Shown piece by piece: positions 44,538 through 54,234 of a stretch of DNA of 64,000 nucleotides; position 1 is the first letter of the stretch, and each line of letters opens with the position of its first letter. The translations under genes and the position numbers were made by a program. Location of the stretch: positions 51,050 to 115,049 of the forward strand of contig WSYC01000011.1 of NCBI GenBank assembly GCA_009773635.1, written 5' to 3'. The notes beneath the pieces were generated by a model. It was not told where the DNA came from and made no database searches. It saw only the letters and a list, made by a program, of their open reading frames with translations. The stretch comes from Beijerinckiaceae bacterium (GTDB taxonomy: Bacteria > Pseudomonadota > Alphaproteobacteria > Rhizobiales > Beijerinckiaceae).

Positions 44538-45092
44538 ATGAAGTCCTTGGCGATGGCCCCCGTCGTTCTTGCCGCCGGACTGGCTCTCGCCGCTGGCGGA
44601 TGCAGCCTGACGATGCATCTGGCCTCGCTCCAGAGCGACCCGGAAACCACCGCCAGCGTGCCGCGTGCGGCGTCCCCGCTCGACCCCTCCCTCGATGACG
44701 AGGACTGGCGCCGGGCGCAGGCGGCACTCTCGCTCGCGGTCGATCCGCAAGGGTCCGGCCAGCCGGTGAACTGGGACAATCCTTCAACGAAGCGCAAAGG
44801 CAGCTTCGCTGCAGCTGGCAATATGGTGCTGATCGACAATACGGTCTGCCGGCCTTTCACCGCCACGATCGTGCAGGGGGCAGCCGGAGCGCCGCCGCGT
44901 GAGATCAAGCATAGCGGGCAGGCGTGCCGGATCGGGCCCGGCGAATGGGCCCTGCGGCAGGTGCAGCCGGCAGCGTCCGAGACCACGGCGAAAATTCGTA
45001 CCGGCCCCCAGAATGCTGGGGCGGAGTTGCGCCAGGCCCTGCCGGCGCCGACCTCCTCGATGCTGGAGTCCCAGGCCAATCTGATCGAGTGA
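44538..45092 (+). CDS. RT0821/Lpp0805-like surface lipoprotein
   Basis: 184 residues. A lipobox AAGGC (VLAAGLALAAGGCSLTMH) puts the lipid-bearing cysteine near residue 22. The mature part has SPLDPSLDDEDWRRAQAALS and NWDNPSTKRKGSFAAAG, which resemble the RT0821/Lpp0805 surface-protein family (a soluble domain ending with CRIGPGEWALRQ). Its two cysteines (TVCRPF, QACRIG) may pair. Function unknown. The region from 44385 upstream of the ATG is not coding in my reading. Confidence 0.75.
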   Translation: MKSLAMAPVVLAAGLALAAGGCSLTMHLASLQSDPETTASVPRAASPLDPSLDDEDWRRAQAALSLAVDPQGSGQPVNWDNPSTKRKGSFAAAGNMVLIDNTVCRPFTATIVQGAAGAPPREIKHSGQACRIGPGEWALRQVQPAASETTAKIRTGPQNAGAELRQALPAPTSSMLESQANLIE

Positions 45093-45350
45093 CGGCCTTG
45101 TCGCGCAATGGCGCCGCGCGTTGGCCTCATGAGCCGGCTTTTGCCCGGGCGTGTCGGCTTTTCAGCGGTGGAGAGATTTTCCGGGCGATGCAGGAATCCC
45201 GGATGTTGCAGGAATCACCGACAACACCCATTTAGAAGGGGAATAACCGCCTTTGCCGGGGCAAACTGGCGGCCGGATGGTTTTTATCGGATATCGTGGC
45301 CGGATATTGCGGCCAGGTATCAAGGTCAGGTATCGAGACAAGGTGCACGA
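45093..45350. other. Intergenic region before the DnaJ-like gene
   Basis: 258 bases without a gene. It holds a loose inverted repeat around GTTGCAGGAATCACCGACAAC and a GGTATCNAGG-like direct repeat (CAGGTATCAAGG, CAGGTATCGAG). Both could be regulatory, but no promoter or known operator is clear. Confidence 0.3.
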
Positions 45351-46271
45351 ATGCGGGATCCCTATACCGTTCTGGGCGTCAAACGGGATGCAAATGCTGA
45401 CGAGATCAAGCGCGCATTCCGCAAGCTCGCCAAGGCGTCTCACCCTGATTACAACAAGACCGACCCGAAAGCGCAGGAGCGCTTCTCGGAAATCAATTCC
45501 GCCTATGAAATTCTTGGCGATGACGCCAAGCGCAAGGCGTTTGATCGCGGCGAGATCGACGCCGAAGGCAAGCCGCGCGCGTCGATGCATCCCGGCTTCG
45601 ATCCCGCCGGGTTCGGTGGGCCGCAAGGGGGGGCAGGCGGCTTCCGGTTCGATTTCGGCGGTGGCGGCAAGGGCGATCCGCGCGACATCTTCTCGGATAT
45701 TTTCCGCCAGTTCGAAACCGGTGGCAAGGAGGCCCCGCGCGGCGCGCATGCCGGGCAGCACCGTCGCTCGCCCATTCCGCCCGGTGAGGATGTGGAGCTT
45801 GAGGCGGCCATCACGCTGGAGGAGGTCGCCGGCGGCGGCACCCGGCGGGTGACGCTGCCTGATGGGCGCACTGTCGAAGTGTCCGTGCCCAAGGGCGTCG
45901 CCAATGGCGCGACAATGCGGCTCAAGGGGCAGGGCCATCCCTCGCCGTTCGGGGGTCCGAACGGGGACGTGCTGGTCACTTTGCGTTACAGTCGGCATAC
46001 TCTGTTCACGCTTGACGGAGCGGATCTGCGCATCGCCGTTCCCGTGCCGATCCGCGATGCCGTGCTCGGCGGCTCCGTGCGCGTTCCGACGCTCCAGGGG
46101 GCGGTGGAAGTCACGGTTCCCGCGTGGACAAGCGGCGGGAAGACCTTGCGCCTGCGTGGCAAGGGGTTGCCGCTGAAGGATCAGACGGGCGATCTCTACG
46201 TCACGCTCCAGATTGATCTTGGCCCGAATGACCCGGAGATCGAAGGGTTTTTCCGGCGGAAAAGCGGCTGA
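45351..46271 (+). CDS. DnaJ-like (CbpA-type) co-chaperone
   Basis: 306 residues. J-domain at residues 1-65 with the HPD motif (KASHPDYNK). A Gly-rich linker (QGGAGGFRFDFGGGGKG) leads into the DnaJ C-terminal substrate-binding domains (GEDVELEAAITLEEVAGGGTR and later VSVPKGVANGATMRLKGQG). The zinc-finger of true DnaJ is absent, which makes it CbpA-like; such proteins work with DnaK. A terminator follows the stop, and fabI follows that. Confidence 0.92.
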   Translation: MRDPYTVLGVKRDANADEIKRAFRKLAKASHPDYNKTDPKAQERFSEINSAYEILGDDAKRKAFDRGEIDAEGKPRASMHPGFDPAGFGGPQGGAGGFRFDFGGGGKGDPRDIFSDIFRQFETGGKEAPRGAHAGQHRRSPIPPGEDVELEAAITLEEVAGGGTRRVTLPDGRTVEVSVPKGVANGATMRLKGQGHPSPFGGPNGDVLVTLRYSRHTLFTLDGADLRIAVPVPIRDAVLGGSVRVPTLQGAVEVTVPAWTSGGKTLRLRGKGLPLKDQTGDLYVTLQIDLGPNDPEIEGFFRRKSG

Positions 46272-46289
46272 GGTCCGCCGCCTTTTTTT
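46264..46289 (+). terminator. Rho-independent terminator after the DnaJ-like gene
   Basis: GCGGC and GCCGC form a short stem overlapping the stop codon, followed by CTTTTTTT. It fits an intrinsic terminator but the stem is short. Confidence 0.55.
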
Positions 46290-46399
46290 ATCGACGTGCT
46301 TGAACCTTGCTCCGAACGCGGTATGGAAGGCGGACTTTCGCGGCCCTTGCGCCGTGACGCCTTGACGGCCGTGCTGCATATTTCGGGGATTGAACACGC

Positions 46400-47239
46400 A
46401 TGACGATGGCAAAGGATGAGCACCGGCTGAGTGGTGTGATGCGCGGCAAACGTGGCCTGATCATGGGTGTAGCCAACAAGATGTCGATTGCCTGGGGCAT
46501 CGCCAAGGCTGCGCATGCCGCTGGCGCGGAACTCGCCTTCACCTATCAGGGTGATGCCCTCAAGAAGCGGGTCGAGCCGCTCGCGGCTGAACTCGGCGCG
46601 CTCGTCGTCGGACATTGCGATGTCACGGAAGGCGCGACCATCGATGCGGTGTTCGCCGAGGTCGAGCGCCACTGGGGCAAGATCGATTTCCTCGTCCACG
46701 CCATCGCCTTTTCGGACAAGGACGAGCTGACCGGCCGCTATGTCGAGACGACCGAGGGCAATTTCACGAAAACCATGCTGATCTCCTGCTATTCGTTGAC
46801 CGCGATCGCCCAGCGCGCCGAAAAGCTGATGACGGATGGCGGTTCGATCCTCACGCTGACCTATTACGGCGCCGAGAAATGGATGCCGCATTACAACGTG
46901 ATGGGTGTGGCGAAGGCGGCTCTTGAGGCGTCAGTGCGCTATCTTGCGGCGGATCTTGGCCCCAAGGCGATCCGCGTCAACGCGATTTCCGCCGGCCCGA
47001 TCAAGACGCTGGCCGCTTCCGGGATCGGCGATTTCCGCTATATCCTGAAATGGAACGAGAACAATGCGCCGCTGCGCCGCACCGTGACCACCGAGGAAGT
47101 CGGCGAGAGTGCCGTCTATTTCCTCTCGGATATGTCGCGCGGGGTCACCGGTGAGATCAGCCATGTTGATGCCGGCTACCACATCGTCGGCATGAAGAAC
47201 CCGGAAGCGCCGGATATGTCGCTCGACAAGACGGAATAG
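46400..47239 (+). CDS. fabI: Enoyl-[acyl-carrier-protein] reductase (NADH)
   Basis: 279 residues. It reduces the trans-2-enoyl-ACP in type II fatty acid synthesis. The cofactor loop [19 protein letters not shown] is characteristic of FabI. The active site has tyrosine and lysine six residues apart in [24 protein letters not shown] follows, as expected. ATG at 46400. An exported hypothetical gene and a phosphatase follow closely on the same strand. Confidence 0.95.
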   Translation: MTMAKDEHRLSGVMRGKRGLIMGVANKMSIAWGIAKAAHAAGAELAFTYQGDALKKRVEPLAAELGALVVGHCDVTEGATIDAVFAEVERHWGKIDFLVHAIAFSDKDELTGRYVETTEGNFTKTMLISCYSLTAIAQRAEKLMTDGGSILTLTYYGAEKWMPHYNVMGVAKAALEASVRYLAADLGPKAIRVNAISAGPIKTLAASGIGDFRYILKWNENNAPLRRTVTTEEVGESAVYFLSDMSRGVTGEISHVDAGYHIVGMKNPEAPDMSLDKTE

Positions 47240-47265
47240 AGATTTCGACAAGGATTGAGCGGGAA

Positions 47266-47772
47266 ATGACATCACATCACCACGCCCTTCGCGCTCTCGC
47301 GCTGATCGTTACCCTCGGGGTGGCAATGCCCTTTGGGCTGGGTGTGGCCGCCGCTCAATCCGTCGCCCCGCAAGTGCCGGGTGGGCAGCAGGCTCCCGCA
47401 GCGCCGGCTTCGGCGGCCGCGGGTGAGACGAAAATCGTGAAATCCGAGGTCGAGCGCAAGGGCCGCACCGGGGTCGACACTTTCCTAGCGACCTACCTGA
47501 CGCTCTCGAAGGAGTGCAAGGTCGGGGTCAACCCGAGGGTCGAGGTCACGACGCAGCCGAAAAACGGCAAAATCAATTTCCGGCCGAATGCGATCAATCT
47601 TCGCGCCGTTCCGGGCGCGCCGCGAACCAACTGCATCGGCACCTCGCCGAGCGGGCTCGGGGTTTTCTATCGCGCCGAGCGTCGCTTCAAGGGCGAGGAT
47701 ACCTTCGTCTATCGCGTGATCTACCCGACCGGGGATATCCGCGAGGTTTCGGCCAAGGTGGTCATCCAGTAG
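47266..47772 (+). CDS. Exported hypothetical protein between fabI and the histidine phosphatase
   Basis: 168 residues. A signal peptide (ALRALALIVTLGVAMPFG, then AAAQS) precedes an Ala/Pro-rich linker. The mature part is mostly beta (VNPRVEVTTQPKNGKINF, then ERRFKGEDTFVYRVIYPTGD) and contains two cysteines (SKECKVG, RTNCIGT). Its end resembles an Ig-like strand pattern. No family is recognised. It is 26 bases after fabI and 3 bases before the next gene. Confidence 0.75.
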   Translation: MTSHHHALRALALIVTLGVAMPFGLGVAAAQSVAPQVPGGQQAPAAPASAAAGETKIVKSEVERKGRTGVDTFLATYLTLSKECKVGVNPRVEVTTQPKNGKINFRPNAINLRAVPGAPRTNCIGTSPSGLGVFYRAERRFKGEDTFVYRVIYPTGDIREVSAKVVIQ

Positions 47773-47775
47773 GCC

Positions 47776-48390
47776 ATGCCGCGTCTGTACTTCATCCGCC
47801 ATGGCGAGACCGACTGGAACCGCGAGGGCCGGTTGCAGGGCCGCACGGATACGGCGCTGAACGCGCGTGGTCGCGAACAGGCGAGCATCGTGGCGCGGCA
47901 CCTCGGCGAGATCATGCCATCTCCGGCAGACGAGAGCCTGCTGAAGGGGCTGCCTTTCCACGCGAGCCCGATGCGCCGGACACGGCAGACCGTGGAAATC
48001 CTGCGCGGAAGCCTCGGGCTCGATCCTCTCGGCTACGCGCCCGATGACCGCCTCCGGGAAATCGGCTTCGGGGCCTGGGAAGGCCGCACCTGGCACGAAG
48101 TCCGGGCGCGCGACCCGATCGGCACGCGCGAGCGCGAGCGCAATCGCTGGACCTACCAGCCGCCGGGCGGTGAGAGCTACGCCATGGTGATGGAGCGTGT
48201 ATCGGACTGGTTTTCGGGCATCCGCGAGGATAGCTGCGTCGTGGCCCACGGCGGCATCGCGCGGGTGATGATGGTGCTTTGTGGCGGCATGACACCGGAG
48301 AACGCCGTCACAGCCGATATCTGGCAAGGCAAGGTGCTCGTCTTCTCGAAGGGCTCCATGCGCTGGATGCCCGCGCCGGGCCATGCCTGA
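47776..48390 (+). CDS. Histidine phosphatase family protein
   Basis: 204 residues. The RHG motif is RLYFIRHGETDWNREGRLQG, with the phosphorylated histidine near residue 9; the second histidine is in CVVAHGGIARVMM. It resembles broad-specificity phosphatases of the phosphoglycerate mutase superfamily. It follows the exported protein gene by 3 bases, so fabI, this gene and the one between form an operon. In related genomes aroC is next; here a 4-kb synthetase gene intervenes. Confidence 0.9.
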   Translation: MPRLYFIRHGETDWNREGRLQGRTDTALNARGREQASIVARHLGEIMPSPADESLLKGLPFHASPMRRTRQTVEILRGSLGLDPLGYAPDDRLREIGFGAWEGRTWHEVRARDPIGTRERERNRWTYQPPGGESYAMVMERVSDWFSGIREDSCVVAHGGIARVMMVLCGGMTPENAVTADIWQGKVLVFSKGSMRWMPAPGHA

Positions 48391-48604
48391 ACCGCGCTGG
48401 CATTACGCAACCTGCATTCAGTCCGGGTTCAGGACGCCGGGCACAAAAACAGCAATGAGAAGCGGGGGTTGTGTAGTTTAATCACCAGTTGCGCCGGATT
48501 TCCGTTGTGATTCAGCCACACCGGATTGACACTCGGGCGCAAACTGGCTGTTTATCGCGCGCAGCCGGGGAAACAGGCTCGGGGCTCGGGCAATCGGAGA
48601 CGAG

Positions 48605-51600
48605 ATGAACAGTGTTGAGACCTCGCGGAAAGCGACGGATGCCGCGCGCGCGCTGTTGGTCGGCCTGCGTGATCCCTCGCTGCTCCGGGATGAGGTTCTT
48701 GCCGATATCTTCCGTGCTGGCGCTGCCCGCGAAGGCGACAAGGTTCTCTACCGCTCCGGCGGTCGTGACGTCACCTGGCGCGAGGCCGATGCCGCGACCG
48801 ACAGGGCAGCGGAAAAGCTCGCCGCGCTTGGTGCCGGCCCCAGCAAGGTTTTCGGCCTGTGGATGCCGCGCGGCATCGACCTGTTGCTGGCGCAGGTCGC
48901 GATTGCAAAAAGCGGCGCGGCCTTTCTGCCCTTCGATGCCGATGCCCCGGTCGAGCGGATCGGCACCTGCCTGAACGATGCGCAGGGCCTTGGCCTTGTC
49001 ACGGATGAGGCCGGGCTGACCAAGGCGCGCGCGCTCGACCTGCCGCTCCACGCGGCGGAAACCCTGCTGGCCGTCAACGAGATGGCAACGGCGGTGCCGG
49101 TGCTCTCGAGCCCGGATGATCCGGCCTATCTCATCTATACCTCCGGCTCGACCGGCGTGCCGAAAGGCATCGTCATCAGCCAGCGCAACATCTGCCATTT
49201 CCTGCGCTCGTCGAATGCCGTCTATGGCATCACGCGCGACGACGTGGTGTTCCAGAGCGCGTCGGTGGCTTTCGATCTCTCGATGGAAGAAATCTGGGTG
49301 CCCTATCTCGCGGGGGCCACGCTCGTCGTCGCGACACCCGAGACCATCGCGGATATCGAGCGCCTGCCGGGCCTGCTGACAGAGGCGGGCGTCACGGTGA
49401 TCGACACCGTGCCGACGCTGCTCTCGGTGATCCCGCAGGATATTCCGTCGTTGCGCCTGATCCTGCTCGGCGGCGAAGCGCTGTCACCGGCCATCGTCGA
49501 ACGCTGGTCGAAGCCGGGACGTCGGATTTTCAACACCTATGGTCCGACCGAGGCGACGGTTGTCGCGACTCTGGAAGAGGTGCTCCCCGGCCGGCCCGTG
49601 ACCATCGGGCGCCCGATTCCCAACTACACCTGCTACATCGTCGATGATGCCCTGAATCTGCTTGGCCCCGGTCAGGAAGGCGAATTGCTGATCGGCGGGC
49701 CGGGCGTTGCCTCCGGCTACCTCGCGCGGCCGGAGCTGACGGCGGAAAAATTCATCGCCAACCCCTTCGAGGGTGACGGTTTTGACCACATCCTCTACCG
49801 CTCGGGCGATGCCGTCAGCCTCAACGCGGATGGCAATATCGCCTTCCACGGCCGCATCGACGATCAGGTCAAGATTCGTGGTTTCCGCGTCGAACTCGGC
49901 GAGATCGAAAGCGCGCTCGCCGATACCGATGACGTGCTTCAGGCGGCGGTCGTTGTCCGCAATGATGGCGGCATGGATCGGCTCGTCGCCTTCGTCGTGC
50001 CGGAAGCAAAGAGCATCATCGTGCCCACCACGCTGCGCGAGGAACTCAAGCGCCGCCTGCCGGCCTACATGATCCCCGAGCGGTTCGAGCCTGTGGAATC
50101 GCTGCCGCGGCTCATCTCCGGCAAGGTGGATCGCAAGGCGCTGAAAGCGATGACGCTCGCCGAGGTGATCGTCGCCGATGGCGAGGAAGAACACCCTTCG
50201 ACCGAGACAGAGGCGCTTCTACTTGCCGCCGCGAAGAAGGTGCTGCCCGGCCGGGCCATCACCTTCGACGCCGATTTTTTCATGGATCTTGGCGGTCATT
50301 CGTTGATCGCGGCGCAGTTCATTTCCATCGTGCGTGAGACGCCGCTGTTCGCCGGCATCACGTTGCAGGATATCTACCAGCTCCGCACCTTCCGGAAGAT
50401 CGGGGCGATGCTCGACGAGCGCTTCCCCAAGACGGATGCGCCACCGCCGGACCTCTCGTTCGAGCCGCCATCTTTTGCAAAGCGCTTCGCCTGCGGTGTG
50501 GCGCAGGCAATGGCGATGCCACTCATCCTGTCGATTTCTACCTTGCAGTGGCTTGGCGTCTTCATCACCTTCATGGTGGTGAGCGAGAAGGAGCTGTCGT
50601 TCTGGGATACGGTCGGCGTGCTCTGCGCCGCCTATGTCTCGATCAAGTTCGGCACGTTGTTCCTGGTTGTCATCCTGAAGTGGCTGGTGATCGGGCGGAC
50701 GAAGCCGGGGCGTTATCCGCTCTGGGGTGCGTATTTCTATCGCTGGTGGTTCGTGCAGCGGCTCAACGCACTGGTGCATCCGAGCTATCTCGCGAATTCG
50801 CCGATCATGCGGCTCTATCTGCGCCTCATGGGCGCGAAGATCGGTTCAGGCGTGATGATCGCGCATGCGGAATTCGGCGCGGCGGATCTCGTGAGAATCG
50901 GCTCTGGAGCCTCGATCGGCCACAAGGCGAATATCGCCAATGCCGAGATCATCGCCGGCGAACTCATCATCGGCGAGGTCACGATCGGGCGCGATGCCTA
51001 TATCGGCAACCAGACCATCGTGCCGTCGGGCTGCCGGATCGGCGCGGATGCCCGCATCGAGGACATGACCGCCCTCACCGAAGATCATGTTGTCGCGCCC
51101 GGTGAAATCTGGGACGGCTCGCCGGCGAAGAAGACCGGTATGGTCGATATCGCGGCGCTGCCGGAAAAATCGCTGCCGGGCCCGATCTGGCGGCACATGC
51201 AATACTGGGTCTACGGACTGATGATCCTGGCCTTCTCGGCCATCGGGCTGATGCCGCTGTTCCCGGCCTTCTTCGTGTTCGACGCGGTGGAAGCGCTGCT
51301 GGTGGATACGCTGCCGGGCGTCGAGTGGTATCACGTGCTGCCCATCGTCTCCTGGATCATGGGGGCGGCGCTTGTTGTCTTCACGATGGCCTTTGTCATC
51401 ATGATCCGCTGGGTCTTGATGCCGAAGCGGCTGCAGGAAGGCACCTATTCACTCAACTCCTGGCTCTACTTCCGGCAATGGACGATCAACCTCGCAACCG
51501 AGGTTTCACTCGATACGCTGTCCTCGCTCTACGCGACGATCTATATGCGCGGCTGGTATCGCCTGATGGGGTGCCGGATCGGCAAGGGGGCGGAAATCTC

Positions 51601-52624
51601 GACCAATATCGGCGCGCGCTATGACCTGATCTCGATCGGCGAGGGCTCGTTCATGGCCGATGAATGCTCGCTCGGCGACGAGGATATCCACCGCGGCTGG
51701 GTGACCTTCAGGAAAACGCGCATCGAGCCGCATGTCTTCGTCGGCAACAACGCGGTGATCGCGCATGGCGCGCACCTCAGGGAGGGCACGCTGATCGGCG
51801 TGAAATCCCGCGCGCCGGATTCGGGCACCACGGACGAGAAGGACACCTGGTTCGGCTCACCGCCGATCAAGTTCCCGGTTCGCCAGCAGTTCGGTGATAT
51901 CGCCAAGAACCTGACCTACGAGCCGCCCTTGCGCATGAAGCTCTGGCGTGCGGTGTTCGAGGGATTGCACACCACTTTCCCGACGATGCTGTTCCTGACG
52001 CTCGGCTCGATCGCGGTCTATTTCTACATCAACCCTGCGGCGGATCGCGGCGATTGGTTCGCGGCTGTCGGCTGGTTTGTCGCGGCGAGCCTCGTCATGC
52101 CGGTTGTCATGGTGCTCTGCGTCTGCGCGATCAAATGGGGGCTGATGGGCGTCTACAAGCCCGTCGCCAAGCCGATGTGGTCGTGGTGGGCGATGAAGAC
52201 CGAGGCGGTGGCCGTGCTCTACTGGGGTCTTGGCGGCAAGGTGCTGCTGGAGCACTTGCGCGGCACGCCGTTCCTGCCGTGGATTTTGCGCTGTTTCGGC
52301 ACCAAGATCGGCAAGGGCGTCTACATGGATACGACCGATATCACCGAGTTCGACTGCGTGACCATCGGCGATCACGTCGCGATGAACGATCTTTCCTGCC
52401 TCCAGACGCATCTCTACGAGGATCGCGTGATGAAGGTAGGGCGGGTCGAGGTCGGCAACGGCGTCACCATCGGCTCGTTCGCCACCGTTCTCTACGACAC
52501 CAAGGTCGGTGATTTCGCGCGGCTCCATTCGCTGACGCTGGTGATGAAGGGCGAGCAGATTCCCGCCAACACGGTCTGGGGCGGCGCCCCGGCGGTGCGG
52601 ATGGCGGTGCGGACACACGGCTGA
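48605..52624 (+). CDS. Pls/PosA-type membrane non-ribosomal peptide synthetase
   Basis: 1339 residues in one frame. An adenylation domain (about 1-530) has A3 [11 protein letters not shown] (near 178), A4 FDLSMEEIW (near 224), A5 NTYGPTEAT (near 309), A7 LYRSGDAV (near 397) and A10 [12 protein letters not shown] carrier domain follows with DLGGHSL, attachment serine S566. The rest (about 640-1339) is three repeats of membrane helices and a left-handed beta-helix domain of hexapeptide type: about 738-848, 979-1093 and 1226-1339. This matches the Pls/PosA family, whose best-known member makes epsilon-poly-L-lysine. A single stand-alone synthetase, no thioesterase. GGAG precedes the ATG. aroC follows after 49 bases. 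Confidence 0.85.
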   Translation: MNSVETSRKATDAARALLVGLRDPSLLRDEVLADIFRAGAAREGDKVLYRSGGRDVTWREADAATDRAAEKLAALGAGPSKVFGLWMPRGIDLLLAQVAIAKSGAAFLPFDADAPVERIGTCLNDAQGLGLVTDEAGLTKARALDLPLHAAETLLAVNEMATAVPVLSSPDDPAYLIYTSGSTGVPKGIVISQRNICHFLRSSNAVYGITRDDVVFQSASVAFDLSMEEIWVPYLAGATLVVATPETIADIERLPGLLTEAGVTVIDTVPTLLSVIPQDIPSLRLILLGGEALSPAIVERWSKPGRRIFNTYGPTEATVVATLEEVLPGRPVTIGRPIPNYTCYIVDDALNLLGPGQEGELLIGGPGVASGYLARPELTAEKFIANPFEGDGFDHILYRSGDAVSLNADGNIAFHGRIDDQVKIRGFRVELGEIESALADTDDVLQAAVVVRNDGGMDRLVAFVVPEAKSIIVPTTLREELKRRLPAYMIPERFEPVESLPRLISGKVDRKALKAMTLAEVIVADGEEEHPSTETEALLLAAAKKVLPGRAITFDADFFMDLGGHSLIAAQFISIVRETPLFAGITLQDIYQLRTFRKIGAMLDERFPKTDAPPPDLSFEPPSFAKRFACGVAQAMAMPLILSISTLQWLGVFITFMVVSEKELSFWDTVGVLCAAYVSIKFGTLFLVVILKWLVIGRTKPGRYPLWGAYFYRWWFVQRLNALVHPSYLANSPIMRLYLRLMGAKIGSGVMIAHAEFGAADLVRIGSGASIGHKANIANAEIIAGELIIGEVTIGRDAYIGNQTIVPSGCRIGADARIEDMTALTEDHVVAPGEIWDGSPAKKTGMVDIAALPEKSLPGPIWRHMQYWVYGLMILAFSAIGLMPLFPAFFVFDAVEALLVDTLPGVEWYHVLPIVSWIMGAALVVFTMAFVIMIRWVLMPKRLQEGTYSLNSWLYFRQWTINLATEVSLDTLSSLYATIYMRGWYRLMGCRIGKGAEISTNIGARYDLISIGEGSFMADECSLGDEDIHRGWVTFRKTRIEPHVFVGNNAVIAHGAHLREGTLIGVKSRAPDSGTTDEKDTWFGSPPIKFPVRQQFGDIAKNLTYEPPLRMKLWRAVFEGLHTTFPTMLFLTLGSIAVYFYINPAADRGDWFAAVGWFVAASLVMPVVMVLCVCAIKWGLMGVYKPVAKPMWSWWAMKTEAVAVLYWGLGGKVLLEHLRGTPFLPWILRCFGTKIGKGVYMDTTDITEFDCVTIGDHVAMNDLSCLQTHLYEDRVMKVGRVEVGNGVTIGSFATVLYDTKVGDFARLHSLTLVMKGEQIPANTVWGGAPAVRMAVRTHG

Positions 52625-52673
52625 GGCGACGGAGCATTTGCCAAGGGCTAGGGCTTCAATTAGATCCCTTGCC

Positions 52674-53762
52674 ATGTCGCATAATTCCTTCGGTCACCTC
52701 TTCCGTTTCACCACCTTCGGCGAAAGCCATGGCCCGGCCATCGGCTGTGTGGTGGATGGCTGTCCACCGCTGATCCCGCTCACGGAAGCCGATATTCAGG
52801 CCGATCTCGATCGCCGCCGCCCCGGCCAGTCGAAATTCACGACGCAGCGGCAGGAGCCGGATACGGTGAAAATTCTTTCCGGCGTCTTCACGGAAAGCGA
52901 TGGTATCCAGCGCACCACTGGCACGTCGATTGGCCTTCTGATCGAGAATGTCGACCAGCGCTCGAAGGATTATTCGGCGATTGCGACGGCCTATCGCCCC
53001 GGCCACGCTGATTTCACCTACGATACCAAATACGGCATCCGCGATCCGCGCGGCGGCGGGCGCTCCTCGGCGCGCGAAACAGCGATGCGCGTCGCCGCTG
53101 GTGCGATTGCCCGCAAGGTTGTGCCGGGGATGCGCGTTCGCGGCGCGCTGGTGCAGATGGGACCGCACAAGATCGATCGCGCGAACTGGGACTGGAACGA
53201 GGTCAGCAATAATCCGTTCTTCTGCCCGGATGCAAAGGCGGCAGCCTTCTATGCCGATTATCTCGACGGTATCCGCAAGAACGGCTCGTCGATCGGTGCG
53301 GTGCTGGAGATTGTCGCCGAAGGCGTGCCGGCGGGGCTCGGCGCGCCGGTCTACGGCAAGCTCGACAGTGATCTTGCCTCTGCGATGATGTCGATCAACG
53401 CGGTCAAGGGCGTCGAGATTGGCGCCGGTTTCGAGGCGGCGGAACTCACCGGTGAAGAAAACGCCGACACCATGCGCATCGGCAACGATGGCAAGCCGGT
53501 GTTCATGGCCAACCATGCGGGCGGCATTCTCGGCGGGATTTCGACCGGCCAGCCCATTGTCGTGCGCTTTGCGGTCAAGCCGACCTCGTCGATCCTGACA
53601 CCACGCGAGACGGTGGACCGCTTCGGCAATGAAACGGAAATCCTTACCAAGGGGCGGCATGACCCCTGCGTCGGCATCCGCGCCGTGCCGGTGGGCGAGG
53701 CGATGATGGCCATCGTGCTGGCGGACCATTTTCTCAGGCATCGCGGGCAGATGGGAACCTGA
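52674..53762 (+). CDS. aroC: Chorismate synthase
   Basis: 362 residues. Last step of the shikimate pathway, from EPSP to chorismate, with reduced FMN. Family blocks: [66 protein letters not shown] (in pieces), and MKPTSSI-like [11 protein letters not shown], then [18 protein letters not shown]. The ATG at 52674 is standard. Its usual neighbour upstream is the histidine phosphatase, now separated by the synthetase gene. Confidence 0.97.
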   Translation: MSHNSFGHLFRFTTFGESHGPAIGCVVDGCPPLIPLTEADIQADLDRRRPGQSKFTTQRQEPDTVKILSGVFTESDGIQRTTGTSIGLLIENVDQRSKDYSAIATAYRPGHADFTYDTKYGIRDPRGGGRSSARETAMRVAAGAIARKVVPGMRVRGALVQMGPHKIDRANWDWNEVSNNPFFCPDAKAAAFYADYLDGIRKNGSSIGAVLEIVAEGVPAGLGAPVYGKLDSDLASAMMSINAVKGVEIGAGFEAAELTGEENADTMRIGNDGKPVFMANHAGGILGGISTGQPIVVRFAVKPTSSILTPRETVDRFGNETEILTKGRHDPCVGIRAVPVGEAMMAIVLADHFLRHRGQMGT

Positions 53763-53763
53763 C

Positions 53764-54153
53764 ATGAAGCTTGGCTGGGTGATTCATTACGTGCCGGATG
53801 TTGCAGCAACGCTGGCATTTTATGAGGCGGCCTTCGGCTGCACGCGCGGCATGATGACCGAGGGCGGCGAATTCGGCACGCTTGCCACCGGAGAAACCAC
53901 GCTCGCCTTCTGCGCCGAGACGTTTCTGGCCTCTGATGGCTTCTTCGACTTCATGCCGATGCGCCCCAACAAACTCCCCGCCGCAAGCGAGATTGCCTTC
54001 GTGACCGAGGATGTCGCGGGAGCCTATGCCAAAGCTGTGGCTGCCGGTGCGCTGTCGCTGATCGCACCCAAGGAAAAGCCCTGGGGGCAGGTGGTCGCCT
54101 ATGTGCGCGATCTCAACGGCTTTCAGGTGGAAATTTGCAGCCCGATGGGCTGA
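53764..54153 (+). CDS. VOC-family (glyoxalase-like) protein
   Basis: 129 residues, vicinal-oxygen-chelate fold. WVIHYVPDVAATLAFYEAAF opens the fold and a second beta-alpha-beta-beta-beta unit follows. Histidine near residue 8 and the late VRDLNGFQVEI, with its glutamate, are the usual metal-ligand positions. Substrate unknown. It begins one base after the aroC stop. Confidence 0.85.
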   Translation: MKLGWVIHYVPDVAATLAFYEAAFGCTRGMMTEGGEFGTLATGETTLAFCAETFLASDGFFDFMPMRPNKLPAASEIAFVTEDVAGAYAKAVAAGALSLIAPKEKPWGQVVAYVRDLNGFQVEICSPMG

Positions 54154-54234
54154 AATTTCATTGTCATTAAAATTTATCTGGAATGACGGACCGTTTTCAT
54201 TGACAGCGCGGTCGTGCGCGCTCATTTCTGAGGC

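Noticed and set aside
43240..44541. 433-codon frame opposite the SDR and pdxH genes
   Set aside because: Both real genes have family signatures on the other strand.
48526..48554. Possible sigma-70 promoter before the synthetase (TTGACA, 17 bases, TGTTTA)
   Set aside because: The -35 is perfect but the -10 hexamer matches poorly; too weak to list as a feature.
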